64,000 bases of DNA. Origin: Rhynchosporium graminicola (Eukaryota; Ascomycota; Leotiomycetes; Helotiales; Ploettnerulaceae). Positions within the stretch are counted from its first letter, which is position 1; each line of letters begins with the position of its first letter. The stretch covers positions 798,844 through 862,843 of the forward strand of contig FJUW01000020.1 of the NCBI GenBank assembly GCA_900074885.1, written 5' to 3'. Below the pieces are notes generated by a model. The model was given only the letters and a program-made list of their open reading frames with translations. It ran no database searches and was not told where the DNA came from. The position numbers were made by a program, and so were the translations under genes. Shown piece after piece: positions 41,921-53,678 of the stretch.

Positions 41921-44900
41921 CAGACATAGCCTGCTCGAAGTCGTCCATCACGGACAGGCAGGCGCCAGGAAGCAGTCCGCATCAGGTACCTACCTACCTA
42001 CCTAGGGAGGGTAGTAGGCACGGCTGAAAGGATTGGCAATGCCTAACTCTAAACAGCTCTTGTTCACTTCGACATCTAGACACGATTTCGTCTCAAGTAT
42101 TGCGCTTCGTGCGACAAGGCGTTCGTTCCTTACATGCACGCCAAGCTACTGAATGTGATAAGGCCTGACGAAGGCGTTACTATCATCATACTATATAGTC
42201 TGTTAGACTTTATGGACAGAAAATCAAGTTACAAGTTACAGGTAAGCTGTTACAAAGAAGAAATCATGTACCCGCCAATCCGATTCGGGACGTTAGGTAT
42301 GCATAGAAGGCAGGCACTGCTGCGAGCTGCTGCACGGTAACTCTCCCACCCCCTGGATATTGCATGGGAAAGTAGCCAGCCAGCCACGGTCCTGGGGGCC
42401 GAGTACTGTACTGGTATCTGTTGATCAATCTTCACTCACGTTTTGCTTGTTCAGTACGGGAAATTCGATCGTCATCTTCTCCCCCCAAACATGACCGTTT
42501 TCGGCTTCTCAGAGATTACTTAATCAAATATACCACCCGTCCATGCCCATGCCAGCATTGTCGGAGCAGTAGCCTCAAGCAGTCAACGTGAAGACGGAAG
42601 ACCCATTAGGAATAAATCCAAGTAGCAAGCTATCTTTCATCACATACGACGAGGTCCACGAGATGACGCGGGCTGTACCTCCTACTTACGACATTGTTAA
42701 CTTGCTAATTTCCTAGCTCTTATTCGAAACGCGGCAGAACAGTAGGAGAAATATGTTGTTGATGAGCTGGACACTGGACCATGGACCCTGTTTCTTCCCA
42801 CTGAACTAGACTAGGTGCCATGTCTCACAGAGGAATCGCAAGTCGTCTCGTGTGCTTATCATCTATTCGTTATTCTACCGCCAAAGGTCTTCATCTCGTC
42901 CAACTTTGCCGGCTGAGAAGTTCCGTGCACTTGTCAGTAGAATGACAAGGTCAAACGAGAGTGAGTCCGTGAAGAGGCAGGTAAACAAAGCATGTAGAGT
43001 TCTCGACTTCGAAAGTAGCGGTGGTGAAATTGCTTATTCTCGTCCCGACTTCCTAAGAACAATGTCCGAGCATTCGTTGGATTTTCAGTTGTCTCACCGA
43101 CTCCTGTCTTGCTGCTCTTCGTTTCCCGAATTCTACAGTCCATTGTATGAATGAAAATAGAAAAATCTTATTGACGTCGTACATCCTTTAATAGATACAG
43201 GCTTACTAGATACAGGCACCAGGCATAAACAAACAAGATACGCTACTGCTCTCAGCCCAAGTCTCCAGCCTTCCAGAATGACGGAATGGGTTCCATTGCA
43301 GCATCAATAGGCTGCAATGTACCGAATTCAATGATTCTGCACAAGAACGCTCCCTACTCTAGCTACTTGAGCTTAACTGGGCATAGTAGCTGGTCGCTTT
43401 GACATTCCAAGAAAGATTTCACGTCAGCATGCGTCCTCCTCGGAATGTCGAACCGTAACCTTTTCCTAGGCAACATCTGTGCTCCAACGTCCCGAGTTGT
43501 ACGGTTATCGTTCGCAAGCCTCGAGGAGTTCTGTGCAGCTACCCGTCCCGTCCGGTCATAGCATTCGCTTCAAGCTTTGGTACTGTTCGTCCGCGATATC
43601 GTCTGACTAACATGGAGGAACCAATAGAGATATCAACAAATATAGTAGGGCGAACGAGTATCTTTAAGTACTTCGGTTCCTGTCTGTGTTTCATATACCT
43701 CCGTCACTACCTCTGTCGCTGTTCAGCCTGTAAATTTTGTTCGGATTCGTATTCAGCCGTGGTAAGGACAAGCTATACATGAGGCTGTTCAACTATAGCG
43801 AATGTTTGCATTCACGAGCCATTGTGAAGCTACACCCTTCGACCAGTCACAATCTAAATGTCAAAGCATTAAAAATTAAACGTGAACTGCTTGAGGACCT
43901 GGTCAACGGCGCGTCTCGCCTCTCGTTCGACACTTGTTCGTGCAAAAGCCACTGAAGCAGCTACGTCCATCGTATACAAAAGCGGACGACTAATCGATTA
44001 GTGCATTTATATAAGTCACAAAACCGGTTAGGGGCCGTCTTAAAACTGTCAGTTGTGACAGATGGAAAGGAAGTGGCATCTTCAGGCGACTGGCATTAGC
44101 CTGATCCCTAAGCTTATCGCGATATGGTTTCGGCTGTCCGTGCTAAGCATTCTGGACTTCAGATGGCACGGATGACCTTGAACTTTCGAACTCGAAGAAT
44201 TGGGTTCCCCGGTAAGCGTACCGTCCCCTCTCCAAACCATAGTTGCAGTATTGCAGATCATAGCAGTACACAAGCAGTTTAGCTCCTCAATATTTGTCGC
44301 TTCGCAAGAAATTCCCCTTTTGCGTATAGCTCTCTGGAAATGAGCAAAGCTTGGGTTCCAATGGGATCCCAAAAAGAACATGGGCCGTTGCATCTTGCCA
44401 GAGACTAAATATGCAAATTGTAAAGTCGGAATCGAACGTGCGCATGAAGTTCCTGCCACGTGCATCAAATCTATGCTCATCAAGTTTTCGTAGGAATTGC
44501 TCGAAACATGAAAACTCCTCCGTTACAGATGTATCCAAATTCTGGCTGTGAGGCGATCAGATCGATTAAATACAACTCTGCGTGATCCTCCTCTTTGACG
44601 TATCGAGATCATGATTTCAACGTCAGGTACCCCAACGTTCAATACTCAAGGATTCCTCATGCAACGAAGGCTGGAAGTTAATCGCTGTCGGTTCTATCGT
44701 TACGATGTAGAATCCGTTTTCAAAAACCTACCAACTTACCGGCTTGGAAAACGAAGTTTCTGTACCCGATTCACGTTCAATTCCATTCAGAACCATGTAT
44801 ATTAACCAATCATTCTCACCGGCCACAACTGAGAGAGAAGCGCCGCGGTGCGGGTGACTGTTCACGTTCCACTGATACCGTGAAGGGCATAAGAATGGGT

Positions 44901-46149
44901 ATTTAGCTCTCCCATGTACTGTGGAAAGTATTCTATATCTGGCTGGGAAGTCCCATCCAAAATATTCCGTTGCTATACATAGGGGCTCTTTTGCCAAGGA
45001 TGCCGGTTTTGAACTTTGGATACTGGTTGCAACCGACTAACCTACTTGCAGTCGTCCTCAAGGCAAGAGATAGAAAATCTCATGTCTCGGCTGAAGCAAG
45101 GATTGCTGGTACCACCTGCAATCGGACATGTGTCCGTGATCCGAGTTGATGGATCAGTGCGAGGCTCGTCAAGTTCATGTTCGAGGACTTGGAAAGCCTC
45201 TACTTCATGTTCTGGTCTGAGGTCAGCCAGGCGTATCCTCAAATCCATGGAATATGGCTTGAGATGTCTGTGAATATCCATAGAACATGAATTTGACCCA
45301 CCTCAACGGTCAGGTGTTTTTCCAATTTACTTGCTGCCGGTTCCCATCCTGAACAGGTCAGGCTCGACTTCTTCCACTTCATATTGACATATGCAGTTTG
45401 TTTCCTTTTGGTTGCTGGTGCGGTCCACGTATCGAAGGACTGTGGGAAATAAAATGGTGGAGAGGATTAAATGTTGCCTACTAACTCTTATGACGTGTAT
45501 TTTCGCAGAGTTGCACCAGTCTTGTCATTGAATTTCGGTAAGTCGTGAGACTTGCCTGTTTTGCTCATTACAGTAGATGTGAAAATAAAACTACATTGCA
45601 TTACCTCTTTCGCCATCCATACCCCCTGCTCTTGATAATGCAATCGACGCGTAACCCACCCAAGGTACTCATGGCCCTGTTTAGAGACCTCAGCTTCTGC
45701 AAACTTCAGTCGATGGACACATCACTACTTCCTTACTTTCTATCAGAACACTTAGAGCAATCGTTCCACTGGTTTATAATAATCCTCCTACAATGGTTAT
45801 TTTCCACCGCGCACGAAAGGAGAAGTATACATGACCGCTCGAGCATGATGTCGAGGAACTATTCCAATTTAAGAACAAATCTACAGCATACTCATATGCC
45901 AGCTGTAAACTCTACTGATACTATCAGTGACGAACGTTCGAGTAAGGGTTAACCACCTTGCGGCAAGCGACCTTGCTCTATCGACGCCACCATGATCCCG
46001 ACCGTCTTCGAGTCGTTGGGTAAGACGGAACGAAGTAAGTAAGCGAGCTCGCTTAGCTATGTAAACAGTACCTAGAAAGGGATTACCATTGCGACCCGCG
46101 TCAAGTTGATCACTAGGGGCTCTTATGACGGTGGTTTCGTTCAGGTATC

Positions 46150-46970
46150 ACGAGGAAACTGAGAGGTAATATGAGTGTGTAGGCTTTTCTTGAGTTGTTA
46201 TAGCTGTGTATTTAGCTCGGTGTGACATTTGGCTTTTTGTCAAGAGGAATATGAAGGTTTTGGGGAGAATGATTATGCCATAGAACTATATACGGATATT
46301 AGTGGTTTATTATACTGTATCTAACCGTAACGATATTCAGTTAGTGTTTCCCAGTATTCTAAATTATTACTAAGATTCCCGATAAGACTGCTATCAGCGT
46401 GAAAGGGCTACCAGATCTAGTAAATAGTATAAAACTATTAGCTAGTGGTATTCATATTAAGGTAAAATGCTTCCTATTACTTATATTTAAGAAATCTTAG
46501 TAAGTTTTAAGGATACTAAAATTAATATATATCTAGGGCGCAGATCTTAAATCTCTACTACTTAGTCGTCCACGGAGCGTATTATATCCCTAGTATAGGA
46601 GAATGCTAGTCTAGCTTTCCTTAAACCCTATAGATAATAAAGATCAGCTATTCGAAGCCTAAGTAAATAGACTATATCAAATTCTATAGTTCATACTCAA
46701 ATTATCGCCCGTTTGAAGACGATCGGACGCCTCTAGCTTCAATCTAAACTTCAGGAATATATACAAGGTATAATATAAGAAGCTCTTAATTAACTAAGAA
46801 TTAACTCTACTGATCTTAGGGAAATGATAATTAATCTATTATAAGAAGGTCTTATTACTATTCTCAGAAATATATGAACTTTAAGATCTCACGAGGCGGA
46901 GTGTCTACTATAGCAGGTATATTTCATCGATTCCTTCAGACACTTGGAAATGTTCTGAGAACCTGAGAAT
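46150..46970. repeat. AT-rich decayed island, probably an old RIP-affected repeat
   Basis: Composition shifts to TA-rich sequence with stop codons in all frames. CpA/TpG are reduced but not eliminated, so RIP is weaker than in the 5.5-8.3 kb transposon. No terminal repeats or transposase/reverse-transcriptase motif could be recognised. It is most likely a fragment of a decayed transposable element. Confidence 0.5.
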
Positions 46971-47880
46971 TGGTAAAGACGAAAGGTAAAATGCAGAACA
47001 TCACGTTCTCGAATCCCAAGAGATCAATTACATCAAGTCAAGAACCTGCTATGAAGAAGAGAAAGGAAGACAGAGAATAAGAACTGCCCAGCAATACCGC
47101 GACTGGCAGCAATCCACGCAATATCACGGCTCCAACCAAAAAGCCCATCGGGGGCGCGCCGGACTATCACAACCAGAACGATCCACCACGTATTACCACA
47201 ACAACCATGATTTGCCGTCTGCATCCGCACATCCGTACGGATATCTGACAGCTCCGTCTTCTTTTAAAAGCACCAAGTGGTGGCCCGCCGTGGCCATGAT
47301 GAGAGCTGTCTTCGTGATAGGGCAGGATTCATCCCGTACCGGAAAGCGGGGAGTGTTTTCTCGAGTTGTCTTGGGTGTATCGATGCGTATCCCCGCTCGT
47401 CGGTACCAACCGCCTGACGAAGGTTTGCCTTTTTGACTTCCTACTTGTACGTGTTTTGGTGCGTGCCAGGACGGACGTCTGATGTCGCCGCATCGCGGCG
47501 CACTTGTGGATTGACCTCTAGACCTGTGCTCGGGTTCCGAGCGTGCGGCTGGGGCTTGGATGGTGGTGATCGAGATGAGGAAAAATAAACATGATTCGGT
47601 ACACACTCCATAAAACAGAGATTAGAGGATCTATGATTCGTTAACTTACTATACATGACAAGTTGATGATGGCCTGTCGTGTGATTTCGGATCCCGAACG
47701 GAGAGTATCACATCAGAATAGCAAAGTCTAGTCATTTCACTACAGGTTGCACTCAACCCTCAAAAGTGTGACGTATTTTTCGACGAGCAGCCAGCACGAC
47801 GTTGGGGAATCGTGCAACCAACCACCTGATCAATTGCCGGAAAGACTATTCTGGTATCGTAGTGATGGCATATACACCAG
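46971..47880. other. Intergenic, no supported gene
   Basis: A 137-codon minus-strand frame (47193-47606) and a shorter one with a hydrophobic end (47033-47230) are present but show no recognisable domain. The remainder is the presumed promoter side of the permease pseudogene. Confidence 0.35.
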
Positions 47881-49973
47881 ATGACGGTCCTCATGATGGA
47901 CCAAATACGAGCGGTGAGGAGGCTTCGCCAAACCGATTTTTTCGGCCAGCATATCTCGCATATCACGAAGGCATCCACGACAAAGCAAGGACTGATAGGC
48001 GATTACGATCATGACAAGTCACGGAATTTCTCGCAACTAGATTCAGATAAGCGATCGGAAGATTGCATGATAGCTAATATTCAACCCAGGCTTCCTTTCA
48101 AGCCAACCTTACCCTTCATGAAGAAATCTACACGCCGCGCTCCATTTTCCGGTCTCTAGCATCATATGCCTTTTGTCCTGGCACTTCTTCTGGGTTTCCA
48201 GCATGCGCTGGCTATGTTGGCTGGTGTCATCAACGCCCCCGATTATCATTCCGAGTTCCGCCAATTTCACGCCTGTGACTACGCAGTATTTGGTGTCTGC
48301 GGCGTTGATTGTCTGTGGTCTTCTTTCTGCTGTACAGGTTACTAGAGTAGGTTCCTCTCTGCCGATTTCGCTGTAAAGCCAGTCTGGCGTAGGTAGATAG
48401 GTAGGTAGGTATCTTGAGGACATTAAGCGAGATGTCCCGATGTGTTTTTATGGCCTTACAAACATACCTTTGACTGCTGCTGACCAATTGCTCCAGTTCC
48501 ACATCTATAGAACCACATACTACATCGGAACGGTCTGATCTCAGTCGTTGGTCCAAGTTTCGCCATCATCCCCATCGCCACCCATGGCCTTGCCCAGACG
48601 TACATGAACGGAATGTGTCCCACAGCAGCCGATGCCTCCAAATTGCTCTGTCCAGAAGGCTGTGGTGCAATTCTTGGAACGGTTCTCTCTGCGCTTTGCT
48701 CGAAATCGGATTGTTGTTCATGGGCCCAAATATGCTCTGAAAGCCATTCCCCTCCATCATTACAGGTCCGACTGTGATACTTATTGGTGTCCATTTGATA
48801 GAGTGTGGCTTCAAAGGTTGCGCTTGTGGCTCAGGAGGATGTTGTGGCCGCCCGGAGACTGGACCGTTTATGCTGTGTCCTTCGAACTCCGGCTCCGCAT
48901 GCTTTCCCGTGGGGATCTGCTGAGTTGATTGGGCTTGGATTCTCGGTGTTTATTACTATCATTCTTTGCGAACGTTTCGGATCGCCGATCATGAAGTCTT
49001 ATATGTCTTCTATGTGATTTGGGGTATGGATTCTGGCTAACGTACACCAAGTGAGTGTTGTTGTTGGTATGTTGATCGGTTGCATCATCGCAGCTTCAAC
49101 TGGATAATTCTCCGATGCCGATATCAACGCCGCCCCTGTTGCATCTTTCATCTGGGTTCGCACATTGCTCTTTCAGTATACGGCCCTATGATCTTGCCTT
49201 TAATGACGGTGGATCTCATCTTCATGATGGAAGCAATGGGAGACATCACAGCGACCTGCGACATATCTCGTCTCCAAGTCGAAGGCAAACTCTTCGATTC
49301 TCGCATTCAAGGTGGTGTTTTAGCTGATGTACTCAACGGCATGCTCGCTGGTCTCTGCACTATCACTCCCATGTCGACTCTTGCCCAGAATGATGGTGTT
49401 ATTGCCCTGACCCGATGTGCCAATCGTAAAGCTGGATATGCTTGCTGCTTTTCCTGGTTATCATGGGTGTATTTTCCAAATTTGCCGCTGCTCTTACATC
49501 GATCCCGGCATCCGTTCTTGGAGGCATGTCCCCCTTCCTCTTCTCTAGTGTGGCTGTTTCTGGTATGAGGATCGTATCTACGGTTCCCATTCACACGCCG
49601 CACGCGGTTCATCCTTACTGCGGCCTGGCTCTTGGGCTTGGTGCTATCTTGGTGCCGGATTAGTTTTCCTTTGTGTTTACCTCTGAGGGAGATAACAAGG
49701 CGAAGAAAGGTTCCTTTGCTTTCGTTGATCATGGAGACTGGTTTCGCTCTTACCGCGTTCATCGCTCTGGATCTGAACCTGACTTTGCCTGATGAGAACT
49801 CAGATGAGGAAACTGAGAGCCTCGCTGGTGATGAGCCTCGGAGTGAGGACGGAGAGGTAAAGAGTGCTGAGACTGAGATGTGTATTGGCAAGCAGGCTGA
49901 AGGAAGTGCTGGGCCTCATAGGGCTGGTGACAGCATTGGCAAAGAAGTAAAGCAATACGTGAGGACGCAGTAA
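47881..49973 (+). pseudogene. Purine (uric acid-xanthine) permease pseudogene, NAT/NCS2 family (UapA/UapC type)
   Basis: Ordered pieces of a nucleobase-ascorbate transporter occur in several frames. They are TTKQGLIGDYDH (about 47970), PTLPFMKKSTRRAPF (about 48100), MPFVLALLLGFQHALAMLAG (about 48163), TTQYLVSAALIVCGLLSAVQVTR (see 48275-48345; shown here in two frames), GSAELIGLGFSVFITIIL and CERFGSPIMKS (about 48917-49005), GDITATCDISR, LFDSRIQGGVLADVL and PMSTLAQNDGVIALTR (about 49230-49420), FSKFAAALTSIPASVLGG, and SLIMETGFALTAFIALDLNLTLPDE near the end. The family signature QNxGxxxxTR is still readable (with D for the usual N in second position). At least six frame changes plus stops (for example at 48158) preclude a functional product. 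Base composition is normal, so decay was by indels and point mutations rather than RIP. Function of the intact family: proton-coupled uptake of uric acid and xanthine at the plasma membrane. Confidence 0.88.
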
Positions 49974-50279
49974 GAGAGGAAGTATGGAATGTGAGAATGA
50001 GAGCCTAATTGAGATAGCAATAGTATTTTCGGGCATACAGAGCGAACGTCATCCAAAGTTTTCATCAACGTCAAAGATAAAGTAGACTTGAAAAGTTAAA
50101 AAAAAAGCTGGCCATGGAGAAACAGTCAATTTTGTGTCTGTTACTGTGAGACCTCGGGCGAATTTCAAAAGCATAAAGGAAATGCACTCTGAAGTTCCAA
50201 ATCGAGCATGCCTAGCTCGTCTCGATCCGGCGACGAATATAGTCCTTTTGAGTTGTACAATTTTGTGAGATACACATAG

Positions 50280-50281
<2 letters not shown>

Positions 50282-50319
<38 letters not shown>
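50282..50319. repeat. Microsatellite (AG)n
   Basis: About 18 AG dinucleotides in a row, non-coding. Confidence 0.92.
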
Positions 50320-50322
<3 letters not shown>

Positions 50323-50640
50323 CTTTTCATTGCCACGCAAAGAAGACGTCTCGTGGTGATAGGCCTTAACTTAGGAAAGAGAGGCTCATGGAAAGAGTAA
50401 TAATTACTGCGCATGAAGGTATTTTTGCCTGCTACCACTGGCTGAAGCCAAGTCATGGAAACTTCTACCAAATGCTAGACGATGCGACAAGATGATTCAA
50501 GAGACCGTTGCTAAGGTAGGTAGGTAGGTAGCTAGCTAGCTAATTGAATTGACTTCGATAGACGGAGCCGGATTGGTTTGCCAAAGATCGGCGAAGAGGA
50601 GTGGCAAATCAGGTGACAGGTAGATCTAGACGCAGGCAGG

Positions 50641-50660
50641 TACGTACGTACGTACGTACG
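50641..50660. repeat. Microsatellite (TACG)5
   Basis: Five tandem TACG units; the array is self-complementary. A (TAGG)n/(CTAG)n patch lies about 120 bp upstream (50516-50542). Confidence 0.9.
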
Positions 50661-51034
50661 CACATCTATCTGTCCTGCCACACTACATGTCCTACCTAGC
50701 ACATGACAAACTTCGGTCTCCTTATCTTTTCTTGTGGTCGGTCACTTTTCCTTTCTGTTCCTATCCATCCCATCCATCCCATCAAAGAGCCTTACTTCAC
50801 CTCACCTCAACACAACCAGCGTCAGTGGCAAAACCCTTCCAACATTCGATGTCCAGCCTTGGCCAAGCCAGCACGCACTCCTCCGAAATTGAAACGTGGA
50901 GGTGGCGTCATGGACCTACATACAAGACAAGACAAGTGGGCCTACCAGTGGGCCATTTGTGGCGGGAATCCGGAAATTTCTGAAGGAAGAAATCATCTCC
51001 TCTCTTCTCTGCGCTTGTTAGTATAACGTTAGTG

Positions 51035-51074
51035 CATTCATTCATTCATTCATTCATTCATTCATTCATTCATT
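51035..51074. repeat. Microsatellite (CATT)n
   Basis: About ten tandem CATT units by eye. Confidence 0.9.
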
Positions 51075-52213
51075 ATTCACGTGCTTTCACCCAGTCTTTA
51101 GCGTCTCCCAACAAGATGGGCGGGCGGAAAAGCGGAGCCCTTTCCGGTTCTGGACCTGCAGGTGAGGGAGGTGCAGCTGCGTGTTCAACAACTCTGACAG
51201 CCACATGCTGCATACAGTACTTCTCCGTATACCACCGTACATGTCCATCCAGTCCCAAGTCTGTCCAGGGCCCTACTGTAGGGGTAAGCAACTGAACTTG
51301 TTCATGTTGGTGATTGGAGGCGGGCATTCAATGAATGACATTATCACATACATGGAAGGAAGGGCCTTTAACCGCGCATATCTACCACCACTGCTACCGC
51401 AATCAATGTTGAGGAAAGAAGACACTACAGAGTAATACAAACTTATACAAACTTATACAAGCATACAAGTACTTCTTCGTGGGAAAGTAACACTGGATAC
51501 CGGTTCTTGATCGCGGCTCAGCACATCGGATGCCATGATCGAGACCCCTAGAAGCTTATTTTAGATCCCGATAATTCACCTGGGTACCAGGTAGTCAGTC
51601 AGCAGCTGTTTAGTTACTTACTTAGTAGTTGGTCTCACTTTTTGCTGGGCTCGGCTGGCTTGCACCAGATCGGATGAGTCGACTTTGATCCATCCAGCGA
51701 AAACCCGCGCAATTTATTAATAGTACACCTGCTACTTAGTAGAACAAGAGCAGAGTGGAATCTACGTACTTAGTTAGTATGATCTGGAATCTCGAATCCT
51801 GGAAGTCGCGCTGGAGGAATTAAAGCGATATGGATATCCAATGTGCGCTGGAGATTTAATCATCATACAAAAGTCTTTATCCGCCCCCTCCCNCCCCCCT
51901 TGAAGTCGTCGAGCGGGTTGTGTCCAATAGGGGCCAAAGGAAGCTCGCTTCAACCAATCAGATAGCGCATTGCACAAATTGTTGAGAACTGGATTCCTCG
52001 GTTCGAGATTATTCACTACAGGCCAGGCCAGGCCAGCCCTGCAAAAGGTCGTCTCGTCGTCTGTTCCCCACGCCAATCCGCCCATCCTGCCCGCGTGTCC
52101 ACTAATAGTCGTGGTCTACGAAAGTCCTTCCATATTAAAACAACTTGCCGCCTCGTTCTCTTCCTCCTCTTCCCTCCCTACGACACATCACTTTCTCTGC
52201 CATCACATCCACA

Positions 52214-53678
52214 ATGGCATCTCAAACACAACAACCGTCTGGCATGGCGAAGCCAGCAACCAGGAAGCTCGATCCTAAGAAGCCTCACATCACCGACGAG
52301 CCTATCACCAGGGCCAATTGGTACAAACATGTGGACTGGCTCAACATCACCTTGATTGTCGGAGTGCCTATCTACGGTCTCTTCGCGGCTTACTGGACAC
52401 CTCTCCAGCTCAAGACTGCCATCTGGGCCATTTCATACTACTTCATGACCGGTCTCGGTATTACAGCTGGTATGTTGCATTCCCATGGAACAGGTCGGAA
52501 TTGCATCCGCTCCGAACAGGTCACTAACAATCCGCTCTGCAGGTTACCACAGACTTTGGGCGCACACATCCTACTCAGCTCGTCTTCCATTGAAGATCTT
52601 TCTTGCCGCCGTTGGAGGTGGAGCTGTTGAGGGTTCTATCAGATGGTGGTCCAGAGATCACCGCGCTCACCACAGATACACCGACACCGACAAGGATCCA
52701 TACTCAGTTCGAAAGGGTCTCATGTACTCTCACATCGGATGGATGATCATGAAGCAAAACCCTAAGCGAATTGGCCGTACTGACATCTCCGATTTGAACG
52801 ACGACCCAGTCGTTGTCTGGCAACATCGCAACTACATCAAGACCGTTATTTTCATGGGTATGGTCTTCCCCTGCCTCGTGAGCGGTCTCGGATGGGGAGA
52901 CTGGAAGGGAGGCTTCATCTACGCCGGAATTCTCCGAATTTTCTTTGTTCAACAAGCTACTTTCTGCGTCAACTCTTTGGCACATTGGCTCGGTGACCAG
53001 CCATTCGATGATCGCAACTCTCCCAGAGATCACGTCATCACTGCTCTCGTCACTCTTGGTGAGGGTTACCACAACTTCCATCACGAGTTCCCATCCGATT
53101 ACCGTAATGCTATCGAGTGGCACCAATATGACCCTACCAAATGGTCAATCTGGCTCTGGAAGCAAATGGGACTCGCGTTCGACTTGAAGCAATTCAAGCA
53201 GAACGAGATTGAGAAGGGCCGTCTTCAACAACTTCAGAAGAAGCTGGACCAGAAGAGACAGACTCTTGACTGGGGTATTCCTCTTGAGCAGTTGCCAATT
53301 ATCGATTGGGACACTTACCAAGAAGAAGCCAAGAATGGTCGTGCTCTGGTCGCTGTCGCTGGTGTTGTCCACGATATCACCGACTTTATCAAGGACCACC
53401 CTGGTGGAAAGGCTCTGATCACCTCCGGTATTGGCAAGGACGCTACTGCTATCTTCAACGGTGGTGTCTATAACCACTCCAACGCGGCGCACAACTTATT
53501 GTCCACAATGCGTGTTGGTGTTATCCGAGGAGGATGCGAAGTCGAGATCTGGAAGCGGGCTCAACGGGAGAACAAGGACATCTCCTTTGTCTCCGACTCA
53601 GCAGGAAAGAAGATCATTCGTGCCGGCAGTCAAGTTACACGGATAGCCGAGCCTGTAGCATCAGCCGATGCTGCATGA
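52214..53678 (+). CDS. ole1: Delta-9 (stearoyl-CoA) fatty-acid desaturase with cytochrome b5 domain
   Basis: Predicted 463-residue protein from exons 52214-52469 and 52543-53678 (intron GTATGT..CTGCAG, splitting the Gly codon before YHRLWAH). The three di-iron histidine boxes are intact: H88RLWAH93, H125RAHH129 and H262NFHH266. Hydrophobic segments before box 1 ([18 protein letters not shown]) and between boxes 2 and 3 ([18 protein letters not shown]) fit the four-pass ER topology. The C-terminal cytochrome b5 domain has the heme motif HPGG (371-374) and the second heme-ligand region [11 protein letters not shown]. Known reaction: inserts the first double bond at C9 of palmitoyl- and stearoyl-CoA in the ER, with electrons through the fused b5. 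The length is close to other filamentous-fungal Ole1/SdeA proteins and shorter than yeast Ole1. No odd features. The ATG is preceded by CACA, a good fungal context. Confidence 0.96.

Larger units (their letters stand above)
39166..46149. other. 7-kb gene-poor interval with microsatellites
   Basis: No convincing gene on either strand. The region 40.4-42.0 kb is rich in simple repeats, listed separately in part, and the long minus-strand frames there (for example 40352-40867) are products of low complexity. 42.0-46.1 kb has ordinary composition but no recognised coding signal, splice pattern or RNA gene. The first few hundred bases are the promoter of the Zn2Cys6 gene. Confidence 0.5.
49974..52213. 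other. Intergenic with simple repeats; desaturase promoter at its end
   Basis: No supported gene. Several microsatellites are present (listed). The base at 51893 is an undetermined N in a C-run. CCAAT boxes on the plus strand at 51954-51958 and near 51934 lie 250-280 bp upstream of the desaturase start and may belong to its promoter; the leader close to the ATG is C/T-rich. Confidence 0.5.

Noticed and set aside
40380..42010. CRISPR-like or satellite array
   Set aside because: Units are short, directly adjacent and unrelated to each other, with no spacers. These are ordinary microsatellites, and a CRISPR is not expected in a fungus.
47881..49973. RIP as the cause of the permease pseudogene
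   Set aside because: Composition is normal with abundant CpA/TpG, and the damage is mainly frame changes. RIP does not make indels.
51890..51898. Base N in a C-run
   Set aside because: A single undetermined base in a homopolymer. A sequencing or assembly ambiguity, not a biological feature.
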